DNA of 64,000 bases. Source: Pumilibacter intestinalis. Its GTDB lineage: Bacteria > Bacillota > Clostridia > Christensenellales > Pumilibacteraceae. The stretch spans positions 62,001 to 126,000 of the forward strand of contig NZ_CALPCH010000005.1 in the NCBI RefSeq assembly GCF_943193005.1, written 5' to 3'. Position numbers and translations under genes: made by a program. The notes beneath the pieces are model-generated. The model had not been told where the DNA came from and searched no databases. It was given only the letters and a program-made list of their open reading frames with translations. Of the stretch, positions 56,543 through 64,000 are shown in pieces. Every line of letters starts with the position of its first letter. The stretch's first letter is position 1.

Positions 56543-57412
56543 CTATCGTTTATTAAGCGTGTGCGCGTATTTTGCCCACAGCCCCGAAGCTCGCAGTTTT
56601 TCGGCGGCTTCCCGCGCCTTATGTTCGGTTTCGTAAAGCCCGCAACAGCAGTTACCCGAGCCGGTCATGAATACAGCCGCCGCGCCCGTCCGCTCTATGG
56701 CGGTAAGCGCGATATCCACCGAGCCGCAAAGTTTTCGGGCAGGCTCGGTAAGCGCGTTTTTAAGCTCGGGCGCAATCGCTTTCAAATCGCCAGCACTTAG
56801 CGCACGCACAAGCCTTTGGGTATCCGACGGGCAGAAACGCTTTTGCGGATAAAGTTCGTCGAACAGTTTGTACGCCGCGCCGCTTTGCACTCCGCCTTTG
56901 CCGCACGCAATCGCCAAATGCAATTCGCACGAGTCTATCGGGCGTATCACGCCGCCCGTGCCGCCCATTACCGCACAGCCGCCCGCCGTCATAACGGGCA
57001 CGTCGCTGCCCACCGCCGCGCTTTCGGCTATAATATTTCCGCCCTCGTTAAGCTCGGGGAAAAAGGATATCGCGGCGGATATCACCGCGGCGGCGTCCGC
57101 GCTCGAGCCGCCCAAACCGCCCGCAAGCGGTATGTTTTTGCGCACCGCCACGTTCGCGCCGAGCCGAGGCAAATACCTCCGCAAAAACCGCACCGCTTTC
57201 GTCACAGAGTTTTCTTCGGGAATTTCGCATAGCTCGTCGCCCGCGAAAAACCGCGTTCGGATTTCTCCGCTCCGATTGAAACTCACGCAAATATCGTCGT
57301 GCAAGTCAACGCCCGACACCACGCTTTCGAGAGTATGCAACTCCCCGAGCGCACCCGTTACGTTGAGCGACAAATTTACTTTTGCGTGCGCTCTAAGCTC
57401 AACGCTTTTCAT
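56543..57412 (-). CDS. ispE: 4-diphosphocytidyl-2-C-methyl-D-erythritol kinase
   Basis: 289 residues from ATG 57,412, overlapping the ROK gene stop (ATGA). GHMP kinase motifs: AHAKVNLSLNV at the N-terminus, PLAGGLGGSSADAAAV (about 91-106) and the C-terminal FMTGSGNCCCGLY. It phosphorylates CDP-methylerythritol in the non-mevalonate isoprenoid pathway. It is an essential housekeeping gene; its linkage with manA and a sugar kinase is unusual but plausible in Clostridia. Confidence 0.9.
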   Translation of the reverse strand: MKSVELRAHAKVNLSLNVTGALGELHTLESVVSGVDLHDDICVSFNRSGEIRTRFFAGDELCEIPEENSVTKAVRFLRRYLPRLGANVAVRKNIPLAGGLGGSSADAAAVISAAISFFPELNEGGNIIAESAAVGSDVPVMTAGGCAVMGGTGGVIRPIDSCELHLAIACGKGGVQSGAAYKLFDELYPQKRFCPSDTQRLVRALSAGDLKAIAPELKNALTEPARKLCGSVDIALTAIERTGAAAVFMTGSGNCCCGLYETEHKAREAAEKLRASGLWAKYAHTLNKR

Positions 57413-58359
57413 TTCTCCATAGCAAGGCACGCCGCGCCGAACATGCCCGCGTCGTTGCCGAGCGTTGCTTTCAAAATTTGTACGGGCGCGTAGTCCGCAA
57501 CTCCGTATATGAGCGTTTTCACCTTTTCCCTAAGCGGCGCCATGAGCGCGTCGCCCGCGGCGGAAACGCCGCCGCCTATGAGCACCGCCTCGGGGTGGAA
57601 CTCGTTGCATATGTTCGCCACGCCCTCGGCAAGACAGTTTACGTATTCGTCGATTACGCCCGCCGCAACCTTGTCGCCCGCGTGCAGTCCGTCGAACGCA
57701 GTCTTGCCTTCCACCTTATCCAAATCGCCGCCGACTATCTCCCAAAGTTTGCTGTCGGGATTGTTTTTCATTGCTTTTTTTGTTTCGCGAATAAGCGCGG
57801 TTGCCGAAGCGTAAGCCTCGAAACAGCCCTTGCGCCCGCAGGTGCACTGCTCGCCGCCCATGCAAATCACCGTGTGCCCTATCTCCGCGCCCGCCGACCT
57901 GTTGCCTTCGAACAACTTGCCGTTTATAACTATGCCGCCGCCCACTCCCGTGCCGAGAGTTACGAACACCACGCTGTCAAACTCCGCGCCCGCGCCGAAA
58001 TATTTTTCGCCGAGAGCCGCGGCGTTTGCGTCGTTGGCAACCCGCACAGGCGTGCCGCCGAGAGCCTCCGACACCGTTTTTCCGAGCGGAACATAATTCC
58101 ACCTCAAATTATTGCTGTATACTATAACTCCGCTCTCGCTGTCTATAAGACCGGGCGAGCCTATTCCCGCGCCGCAGAGCTTTACGCCCGCTTTCTCGGC
58201 GAGCGAACTTGCGAGCTTCGCCATATCCGCCGCAACCCGTTCCCAAGGCCTGTCGCCGCCCGTGGGTATCTTGTCTTTTATAAGAACTTTGCCGTTTTCG
58301 TCCACAATGCCGCACTTTATGAAAGTGCCGCCCAAATCCAGTCCCGCGTAGTATTTCAT
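57409..58359 (-). CDS. ROK family sugar kinase
   Basis: 316 residues from ATG 58,359. N-terminal phosphate motif LDLGGTFIKCGIVD, GIGSPGLID, the NDANAAALGE and GTGVGGG sugar and nucleotide loops, and the zinc motif CTCGRKGCFEAYAS. The family includes glucokinases, fructokinases and N-acetylmannosamine kinases; glucokinase is the likeliest here. ATGA overlaps join it to manA and ispE. It could feed hexose phosphate to the downstream isomerase. Confidence 0.9.
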   Translation of the reverse strand: MKYYAGLDLGGTFIKCGIVDENGKVLIKDKIPTGGDRPWERVAADMAKLASSLAEKAGVKLCGAGIGSPGLIDSESGVIVYSNNLRWNYVPLGKTVSEALGGTPVRVANDANAAALGEKYFGAGAEFDSVVFVTLGTGVGGGIVINGKLFEGNRSAGAEIGHTVICMGGEQCTCGRKGCFEAYASATALIRETKKAMKNNPDSKLWEIVGGDLDKVEGKTAFDGLHAGDKVAAGVIDEYVNCLAEGVANICNEFHPEAVLIGGGVSAAGDALMAPLREKVKTLIYGVADYAPVQILKATLGNDAGMFGAACLAMEK

Positions 58360-59300
58360 TTGTTTTCCGCTCCTTCGGTTATTATCGCCTTGCATTTGCC
58401 TTCGAGCGCGTAAGTCGTGCCGCAAGGCACGAAAAAGCTGTCGCCGCTCGCAAATTTCTCGCCGCTTATTTTGCCGCTCCCCTCGAGCACGTTCACCGCG
58501 CGGAACGAATTGCCCGCGGTTTCCTCGAACTTGCCGTTAAGCTCCAGCTCGCGGCACTTGAAATATTCGCACTCGGTCAGCTTGCGTATCCTGCCGCCGC
58601 TCGCTATGCTCGCGTATTCGCCCGAATTCGTGCAGTCGCCAAACTCCGAAAAGTTTATTACTTGCGCCGCCTTGTCTACGTGCAGTTCGCGAGCGTTGCC
58701 CTTAGAGTCCCTGCGGTCGTAGTCGTACACGCGATAAGTTACGTTGCTGTTTTGTTGCACCTCGCATATCAAACAACCCGCGCCGATTGCGTGCACCGTG
58801 CCCGCCGGAATTAAAAAGCAGTCGCCCGCCTTCACGGGTATAAAGTTGAGAAGCTCGGCTACCGTGCAGTCTTGCACCGCCTTCATGAACTCTTCGCGGC
58901 AGGTGTTCCGCTTAAAGCCGCAGTATATCCCCGCGCCCTCTTTCGCGCCCATTATATACCACATCTCCGTTTTGCCGTTGTCGCCCTCGTGCTCGCGAGC
59001 AAATTCGTCGCTCGGGTGAACCTGCACCGAAAGTTTGTCGAGCGCGTCTATGTACTTAATGAGCACGGGCAATTTGCCGCCCTCGGGAAACACCGCTTCG
59101 GGGTGCGCGTCAAGCAAATCGCCGAGCCTTCCGAACTCCGTTTCGCTCATGCCGTTTTCATGCACCGAAAGCTCCCAGCTCTCGGCAATTCTGTTTCCGC
59201 CGTTGTCGCGCCCGTACAGGTCTTTGAGCCGCATGCCGCCCCAAATGTAGTCTTTGAGCGCGGGCGTGAGTTTAATGGGTTTGTCGGGAAAACCGTTCAT
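58356..59300 (-). CDS. manA: Mannose-6-phosphate isomerase, class I
   Basis: 314 residues; ATG 59,300 has GAGGAGAG five bases upstream. The cupin zinc motifs are clear: YIWGGMRLKDLYG, VQVHPSDEFA, KTEMWYIMG and IPAGTVHAIGAG. It interconverts mannose-6-phosphate and fructose-6-phosphate. It is the first gene of the manA-ROK-ispE operon and is driven by the promoter at 59,339-59,367. Confidence 0.92.
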   Translation of the reverse strand: MNGFPDKPIKLTPALKDYIWGGMRLKDLYGRDNGGNRIAESWELSVHENGMSETEFGRLGDLLDAHPEAVFPEGGKLPVLIKYIDALDKLSVQVHPSDEFAREHEGDNGKTEMWYIMGAKEGAGIYCGFKRNTCREEFMKAVQDCTVAELLNFIPVKAGDCFLIPAGTVHAIGAGCLICEVQQNSNVTYRVYDYDRRDSKGNARELHVDKAAQVINFSEFGDCTNSGEYASIASGGRIRKLTECEYFKCRELELNGKFEETAGNSFRAVNVLEGSGKISGEKFASGDSFFVPCGTTYALEGKCKAIITEGAENK

Positions 59301-59338
59301 AATCTCTCCTCTTGATTGCGTTATTTTGTTACTAACAC

Positions 59339-59367
59339 AGTATACCGCACTTTCGCGCGAAAAGCAA
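59339..59367 (-). promoter_or_regulatory. Promoter of the manA operon with palindromic spacer
   Basis: On the minus strand TTGCTT (59,362-59,367), 17 bases, TATACT (59,339-59,344). The spacer holds TTTCGCGCGAAA (59,351-59,362), a perfect 12-base palindrome that could be an operator. Confidence 0.65.
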
Positions 59368-59393
59368 TCGTTTGAAAAAATAAATTTCGGGTA

Positions 59394-59450
59394 TTGACGA
59401 AACCGCAAACAATGTAGTATAATATATGTAGTATAACAAATTATACTAAT
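59394..59450 (+). promoter_or_regulatory. Promoter and three-site operator of the acidic protein gene
   Basis: TTGACG (59,394-59,399), 18 bases, TATAAT (59,418-59,423). TGTAGTATAA occurs at 59,414 and again 14 bases later, and the second copy forms an inverted repeat TAGTATAA-CAAA-TTATACTA (59,429-59,448) across the transcription start. Three half sites in and below the promoter imply repression. Confidence 0.7.
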
Positions 59451-59465
59451 CGAGGAGAAAGCGTT

Positions 59466-59879
59466 ATGCGTATATACGACGAAGAAAATCTTGATTTTGA
59501 CGACGACGAGTTCGACGGCGAAATGGCGGGCTACAGTCTTGACGAAGAAAACAGCATATTCGGTAAGCTCGCGCCCGAAAAAGACGGCGAAACTTTAGCC
59601 ACGCCCATACCCCAAAACGAACAGACGGTTTTGCTGTGCGAGCCGAAAGTTGAGGGACTCAAAGACGGCTCGCCGCTTAATCTGCGTTTTACCCGAAACG
59701 ACGGCTGCGAAGTGTATGCGGGCAACAAAAAGGCGGGATATCTCAAAGCCGCCTACGTGAAAAAGCTCAAAGCCGAACGCGGCGGACAAAACGCGCTCGC
59801 ATATTTCAAACTCACCGTGCCGCCCATGGCGCGTATAGTTTTCGGCGAGGGCGAACCCATACCCGCAATTTCGGAATAA
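59466..59879 (+). CDS. Acidic hypothetical protein, possibly HIRAN-like
   Basis: 137 residues behind GAGGAGAAAG. The first 30 are very acidic (DEENLDFDDDEFDGEMAG). The C-terminal 80 residues (LLCEPKVEGLKDGSPLNLR, CEVYAGNKKAGYLKAAYVKKL) faintly resemble HIRAN-type DNA-binding domains, but the match is weak. It has its own promoter, operator and terminator, and faces away from manA. I do not recognise it with confidence. Confidence 0.7.
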   Translation: MRIYDEENLDFDDDEFDGEMAGYSLDEENSIFGKLAPEKDGETLATPIPQNEQTVLLCEPKVEGLKDGSPLNLRFTRNDGCEVYAGNKKAGYLKAAYVKKLKAERGGQNALAYFKLTVPPMARIVFGEGEPIPAISE

Positions 59880-59922
59880 AAGCGCATCCACACCCAAAGA
59901 GCAAATCCAAAAATGAAAAAGC

Positions 59923-59953
59923 AAAAAAGGACGTAAACAAACGTCCTTTTTTT
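59923..59953. terminator. Bidirectional terminator
   Basis: AAAAAAGGACGT and ACGTCCTTTTTTT surround a 6-base loop. It sits between two convergent genes and has runs of T on either strand, so it can serve both. Confidence 0.85.
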
Positions 59954-59956
59954 ATT

Positions 59957-60634
59957 TTACGAAAACATAATTTTAAGTTGCGCTTTGCGTTCGGGCGAAA
60001 TGCGGTAACTCTCCCGCGCTTTTTGCACCGTCTTTTTCATAATAAACTCGTTCATAGTGCCCCGCCGCAAAAAATCCACCGTGCGGTCGTAAAACTTAAC
60101 GAGCGCAACGCTCAAGCCCCAGGCTATGCCCATGTTTACGTAGTAATCGTCGTTTTGCATGCCTTCGTACTTTTCGAAAACATACTCGAGTTCGCTCTCG
60201 CTTAAGCAGTAACTCATGAGAAATATTATCATGAACCTGCGTTCGAACTCGTCGGCATTAAACAGCCGCGCGTATCTTTTCAAAAACTTTTCTTTGTTTT
60301 TGCCGAGGTCTTTGAACGCGCCAACCACAATATCCACGTGCGCCCAATTATCGTAAAGCGGCAAAACTTTGTCCAACAGGTCGAACTTTTTATCCGCCGA
60401 AAGTTTGGAATAAGCTATTACGAGCGAATACAAAAGAATTTGTTCGTAATTTTCGGGCTTGTAAGTTTTGAAAAATTTTGGCTCCGTACGCGCTATTTGC
60501 TTTGCGAGTTTATGAATGTACGGAATTCGCACGCCCCACATAGTCAGGTTCGTGTTAATGATTTTGGAATGAAACTCGCGGTACTTTTCGTCTTTTGCCG
60601 CAGTAAGCAGCGCGTCGATTTCAGCCTGAGTCAT
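59957..60634 (-). CDS. AlkD-like DNA alkylation repair glycosylase
   Basis: 225 residues of HEAT-like helical repeats with MWGVRIPYIHKLAKQIA, NWAHVDIVVGAF and NMGIAWGLSVALVKF, the pattern of the AlkD/DNA alkylation repair family that removes bulky or charged alkylated bases. The ATG follows AAAGGAT. It is a single gene between a terminator and a REP-like element. It looks complete. Confidence 0.85.
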   Translation of the reverse strand: MTQAEIDALLTAAKDEKYREFHSKIINTNLTMWGVRIPYIHKLAKQIARTEPKFFKTYKPENYEQILLYSLVIAYSKLSADKKFDLLDKVLPLYDNWAHVDIVVGAFKDLGKNKEKFLKRYARLFNADEFERRFMIIFLMSYCLSESELEYVFEKYEGMQNDDYYVNMGIAWGLSVALVKFYDRTVDFLRRGTMNEFIMKKTVQKARESYRISPERKAQLKIMFS

Positions 60635-60655
60635 AGTGTATCCTTTCTCATGTTT

Positions 60656-60746
60656 GGGATTGCCACGGGCATAAATGCCCTCGCAATGACGGGTTAGTCC
60701 CCTTCTATGTCATTGCGAGCGAGCTATGCGAGCGTGGCAATCTCAG
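60656..60746. repeat. REP-like palindromic repeat, copy 1
   Basis: GATTGCCACG and CGTGGCAATC form the outer arms, TCGCAATGAC and GTCATTGCGA the inner arms; a GGGC/GCCC hairpin lies inside the left half. The 5' flank (CTCATGT, T, GGGATTGCC) is shared with the copy at 62,940. It lies between the AlkD and flotillin genes. Confidence 0.8.
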
Positions 60747-60757
60747 ACTTCAATCCG

Positions 60758-62164
60758 TTACTTTTTCTCTTTCTTCTCTTTTGTTTCTACGGGCGCGGGA
60801 GCGGAGTCGTTCACCTTGCCGAGATATTCGGGCAACTGCATACCCGACATCTTGAATACCTCGTTAAGCGGCGGTACGGCTTTGAGCATGCTCGAAATAA
60901 AGTTCGCGGTGGTAGACTGTCCGTCTTTGCCGCCCATGGAGTCCCAAACGGTTACTTTGTCTATGTTGATGCCCTTTACCGCTTCAACTTGAGTTGCAAC
61001 AAGCTCCTCAATCTTATCGGATATAAGCATCTTCACGGCGTCGTCAGCAGTGCCGCCCGCGGCTTTAACAAGTTTCTCGAAACCGAGAGCCTGCTTAGAA
61101 AGCACCTCGAACATACCTTGAGCTTCCGCCTCTTTCATGGCGCGCAGAGCGTCCGCCTCGCCTTGAGCCTTGCGGCGAACCATTTCCGCCTCCGCCTCGG
61201 CTTGCAATTCGAGTTTGCGCTTTTCGATTTCCTGCTTAACTATTACGTCGGCTTCGAGCGTGCTCTTTTCGCGTTCGGCACGCGCGATTTCGGCTTCCTG
61301 CTCGGCTTTGTACGCTTCCTTTTTGGCGTTGGCTTTGGCTATCATTTCGGCAACCGACGCCAGGCGTTCGGCTTCCGCCTCTATCTCGCGTCGGCGAGCG
61401 TTTGACTGACTGATTTTTGCCTGCGACTCGTTTTCGCCCTCTACGGCTTGCGAGTTCGCGCCCGCAACCTCTATTCTTTCGTCGCGCATTGCGTTGGCTT
61501 CGCCTATGCTGCCGTCGCGGTTTTTCTCGGCAACGCTGCGTTTTGCGTCGTTTATAGCTTTTGCCGCCGCTTCCTTTCCGAGCGCGTCAATATATCCCGA
61601 CTCGTCGCTTATATCGGTTACGTTCACGTTTATAAGCCGCAAGCCTATCTTTTTAAGCTCGCCTTCAACGTTGCTGGATACAGCCGCCAAGAATTTGTCG
61701 CGGTCGGTGTTGATTTCCTCTATATCCATAAGAGCTATTACAAGACGAAGCTGACCGAGTATGATATCTTTGGCAAGGTCTTGAATATCGCTGAGCTTGA
61801 GTCCCAAAAGTCGTTCGGCGGCGTTTTGCATAACTCCCGGCTCTGTGGAAATACCCACGGTGAAACGGCTGGGCACGTCTATACGTATGTTTTGACGCGA
61901 AAGCGCACTCTTGAGGTCTACGCTGATTGATATGGGCGTAAGGTCGAGAAAGCTGTACGACTGAAAGAAAGGCACAACGAAACTCGCGCCGCCGTGAATA
62001 CACTTTGCCGCACGCGACGTGCCGTCTTTGCTCTTACCCACGCTTCCGTAGATAACCATTATCTTATCCGACGGACACTTTTTGTATCTGCTCGCAATAA
62101 GCGCGAACAACGATATCAAAATAACCACTCCGGCAATTATAAGCCCTACTATTCCTGCTATCAT
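60758..62164 (-). CDS. floT: Flotillin-like SPFH protein
   Basis: 468 residues: a membrane segment (1-24), an SPFH/Band 7 domain (about 45-200, VPSRFTVGISTEPGVMQN, NVNVTDISDESGYIDALGKE) and a long charged coiled coil rich in Glu-Ala (EREKSTLEADVIVKQEIEKR). Flotillins organise membrane microdomains and bind partners such as NfeD proteins, whose gene is 38 bases upstream. GGAGG stands about 12 bases before the ATG. The C-terminus ends in a Lys-rich tail. Confidence 0.9.
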   Translation of the reverse strand: MIAGIVGLIIAGVVILISLFALIASRYKKCPSDKIMVIYGSVGKSKDGTSRAAKCIHGGASFVVPFFQSYSFLDLTPISISVDLKSALSRQNIRIDVPSRFTVGISTEPGVMQNAAERLLGLKLSDIQDLAKDIILGQLRLVIALMDIEEINTDRDKFLAAVSSNVEGELKKIGLRLINVNVTDISDESGYIDALGKEAAAKAINDAKRSVAEKNRDGSIGEANAMRDERIEVAGANSQAVEGENESQAKISQSNARRREIEAEAERLASVAEMIAKANAKKEAYKAEQEAEIARAEREKSTLEADVIVKQEIEKRKLELQAEAEAEMVRRKAQGEADALRAMKEAEAQGMFEVLSKQALGFEKLVKAAGGTADDAVKMLISDKIEELVATQVEAVKGINIDKVTVWDSMGGKDGQSTTANFISSMLKAVPPLNEVFKMSGMQLPEYLGKVNDSAPAPVETKEKKEKK

Positions 62165-62202
62165 TTTATATACGTTCCTCCGTTAATATATATTGCGTAA
62201 TA

Positions 62203-62832
62203 TTATCGATTTTCAACACTTTCCGTTTTTGTCGTGCCGAAGGGAGCAACAACCAAAGTGCCGTTATCCATGGTATCCACCACTTTGACTTTTTCGCCCG
62301 TTTTTATGGGTTCTTCGCTGTCGGTAACCGCTTCGAGTTCAACGTAACGTTCCTGAACGTATACGTTTACTTTGCCGTTGCCGCTACGCAAAGCGGGCAC
62401 GGTGAGATACACCTCCGCGGTTTTGCCCACGCTGTTCTCTATTTTGAGATTGCCGCTGTCTTGCAATTTTTCGGTCGCCTTTATAAACGCCGAAATGCCG
62501 AACGCCGCCGCAATTCCCGCCGCTATGCCCGGTATGAGCGCAAGGAACTTTATGGGATAAAACAGCGCGAACGTGAGCCAACACCCCACCGCCAAAAAAG
62601 CGATAATACCGCGCACGGTGAGCACTCTCAGTCCGAAAATAGTGAGTCCCACTCCGCCGTCGTTTATGGTGTCTACGTCGTCTATGCTCGTGTCGGCGTC
62701 AAACGACGAGTCGTTATCGCCGCTCCCCACAGCCAACAGTATTATCTGCACAATCATAAATAGCGTTGCCGCGCAAGCTATTACGAAGAGCACTTGCTGA
62801 AAAGTATGTAAGTTGTTCCACCATTCGGTCAT
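62203..62832 (-). CDS. NfeD-like membrane protein
   Basis: 209 residues with a first membrane helix (about 13-34), two to three more (70-125) and a C-terminal OB-fold domain (VGKTAEVYLTVPALRSGNGK, GEKVKVVDTMDNGTLVV). This is the short NfeD type (YuaF-like) that pairs with flotillin. An acidic, Asp-rich loop follows the first helix. It lies 38 bases before floT and is probably cotranscribed. ATG preceded by CAGGAGAT. Confidence 0.85.
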   Translation of the reverse strand: MTEWWNNLHTFQQVLFVIACAATLFMIVQIILLAVGSGDNDSSFDADTSIDDVDTINDGGVGLTIFGLRVLTVRGIIAFLAVGCWLTFALFYPIKFLALIPGIAAGIAAAFGISAFIKATEKLQDSGNLKIENSVGKTAEVYLTVPALRSGNGKVNVYVQERYVELEAVTDSEEPIKTGEKVKVVDTMDNGTLVVAPFGTTKTESVENR

Positions 62833-62865
62833 GTTTTTATCTCCTGACGTTTATTATTGTATGTT

Positions 62866-63028
62866 AATGTCATTGCAAGCAAAGCGAAGCAATCTCCTAC
62901 ATGAAACATGTACAGTTACTATTCGCTTTCTCATGTATGGGATTGCCACGGGCACAAGCGCCCTCGCAATGACATGGTTTGGTAATGCTTGTCATTGCGA
63001 GCGAGTTTACGAGCGCGGCAATCTCATG
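62866..63028. repeat. REP-like palindromic repeat, copy 2 with an adjacent half copy
   Basis: The full element at about 62,940-63,028 repeats copy 1: GATTGCCACG at the left, GTCATTGCGA inside and GCGGCAATCTCATG at the right. A diverged half (GTCATTGCAAGC to GCAATCTC) precedes it at about 62,868-62,893. Such tandem or paired copies are typical of REP-type elements. Confidence 0.75.
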
Positions 63029-63039
63029 CAACAGAACCT

Positions 63040-64000
63040 TTACGCTTTCTTTTTATCGCATTTGTGTAAAACCAAATCCACCACAAACAAACCTATGCCG
63101 AGCACTGCCGACACAATGGGCAACGCTCCTACGGAATAAGTAAATCCGAGTTTAAGCGACTTGCATATAGACGACGCCATAGCCATAGTAACTATAGGCG
63201 TTACCATCATAGCGATAGCTCCAACCATGCTCAGCATGCTCCATAGCGTTGTTTTATGTTTCTTCTCGGGTTCGGCTTCTTCCATAAACAACTTAAACAC
63301 AAACATAACGAACGCGCCCGCCATAAGCAACAAAAATGCGAAAGACAGCCAACCCATTGCAGTTGCGCCCGGTCCGTAAGAACGCTCCGCTTCGGCAGAG
63401 AAACAAATTTTCATAGGGTTGCCGTTAATTTCGAGTTTCTCCAAAAATTTCTCCGAGAATTCCCCGTCCGCTATATAATAAACTATAGCTTCCTTAATCT
63501 CTTTGTCCAAATCCGCCGCGCTATAACCTTTTTTCCATACAATACTACCGCTACTGCTTATATCCCAAGCAAACGCGTCCGACGAACCCGCCATTCCGTC
63601 TATAATTTCGAAATAACCTACCTTTACTTCTGCGCCCGAACCTATGGACAATGTTCCCGTTTCGTCGCGTAAAGAGTAGCCTACTTTCATTACCGACGAA
63701 CCAGCAAAGCATACCATTATAATGGCAAGCATGGCGCACACGCCTCTGCGAACGTTTGAAATAACCGACGTGCGGGGAAGTTTTTCTATAGCATATTTGC
63801 AAGCCGTAATGCCGCCGAGTCCCAAACAACCGAGTATAATAATAGCTATGGCACCGCCTGCAATCGAGTTGCCCGTGATTAAAAATCCGAAAGTAAGCGC
63901 GGCAACGAGAGCAAGAGCCAAAACTTCGTGCTTAAAGAATTTATCGGTCTTTTTTCTCGTAACATTTATAGCGTGAACGAGCGTAATAATAAAGAACGTA
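63040..64000 (-). CDS. Polytopic membrane protein, N-terminus beyond the window
   Basis: At least 320 residues; the frame is open to the right edge (upstream codons read FFIITLVHAINVTRKKTDKF), so the true start is outside. Four to five hydrophobic segments surround a central extracellular region (SDAFAWDISSSGSIVWKKG, KEIKEAIVYYIADGEF). I do not recognise the family. It is upstream of the NfeD-flotillin pair but separated by the repeat cluster, so co-regulation is doubtful. Confidence 0.65.
   Translation of the reverse strand, partial: TFFIITLVHAINVTRKKTDKFFKHEVLALALVAALTFGFLITGNSIAGGAIAIIILGCLGLGGITACKYAIEKLPRTSVISNVRRGVCAMLAIIMVCFAGSSVMKVGYSLRDETGTLSIGSGAEVKVGYFEIIDGMAGSSDAFAWDISSSGSIVWKKGYSAADLDKEIKEAIVYYIADGEFSEKFLEKLEINGNPMKICFSAEAERSYGPGATAMGWLSFAFLLLMAGAFVMFVFKLFMEEAEPEKKHKTTLWSMLSMVGAIAMMVTPIVTMAMASSICKSLKLGFTYSVGALPIVSAVLGIGLFVVDLVLHKCDKKKA

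Overview
The window looks like a chromosomal segment of an anaerobic, spore-forming Firmicute of the Clostridia type, probably from a gut. Evidence: spoIIR, sleB and ypeB lie together; the MEP-pathway gene ispE is present; the mobile element is Tn4451-like and large; and a carbohydrate-use island has a CUT1 transporter without its own ATPase. I cannot name the species.

Region 1 (about 1-32,060) is most of an integrative conjugative element (ICE), almost all on the minus strand. At the left edge are the N-terminus of a large serine recombinase (TnpX-like), a catalytically degenerate resolvase relative, a small ribbon-helix-helix-like protein and TnpV, all behind one consensus promoter whose spacer is a palindrome. 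Next is the transfer operon: two pilin-like proteins, two CxxCG-repeat surface proteins, a PrgI-VirB4 fusion ATPase, a VirB6-like membrane protein, a VirD4-type coupling protein, a HUH relaxase, an accessory protein and a probable oriT. Then come a DNA methyltransferase, an ArdC-type antirestriction protein and small genes. A toxin-antitoxin pair of the DUF3990/XRE type sits inside on the opposite strand. The right part is dominated by one 3,938-residue polyvalent protein (MutS-I-like, adenine methylase, SNF2 helicase, DUF3849, three tandem repeats, prim-pol-like), followed by small regulators including a sigma-like factor.

Region 2 (about 32,080-53,250) is a polysaccharide utilization operon read leftwards. 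Gene order is a large Ig-like lipoprotein, permease, solute-binding lipoprotein, second permease, surface binding protein, GH-A clan lipoprotein, GH106-like, GH63/GH37-like, GH43-like and GH2 enzymes, then a WYL regulator and a terminator. A divergent AraC regulator controls it and appears to be leaderless. The lipoprotein gene and the araC gene each carry a run of nine G/C bases, a possible phase-variation signature.

Region 3 (about 53,280-64,000) looks like ordinary chromosome. It has a strongly supported unassigned small RNA with its own consensus promoter, long hairpin and terminator; a tRNA-Gly(CCC); the sporulation/germination cluster spoIIR-sleB-ypeB; the overlapping genes manA-ROK kinase-ispE; an acidic hypothetical protein behind a repeat-rich operator; an AlkD-like protein; a flotillin/NfeD pair; and a truncated membrane protein. 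Two copies of a REP-like palindromic repeat lie around the flotillin operon.

The best candidates for undescribed biology are the small RNA at 53,289-53,456, the paired G/C tracts in the utilization locus, the interlocked inverted repeats before the recombinase gene, and the degenerate resolvase that shares a C-terminal motif with its neighbour.
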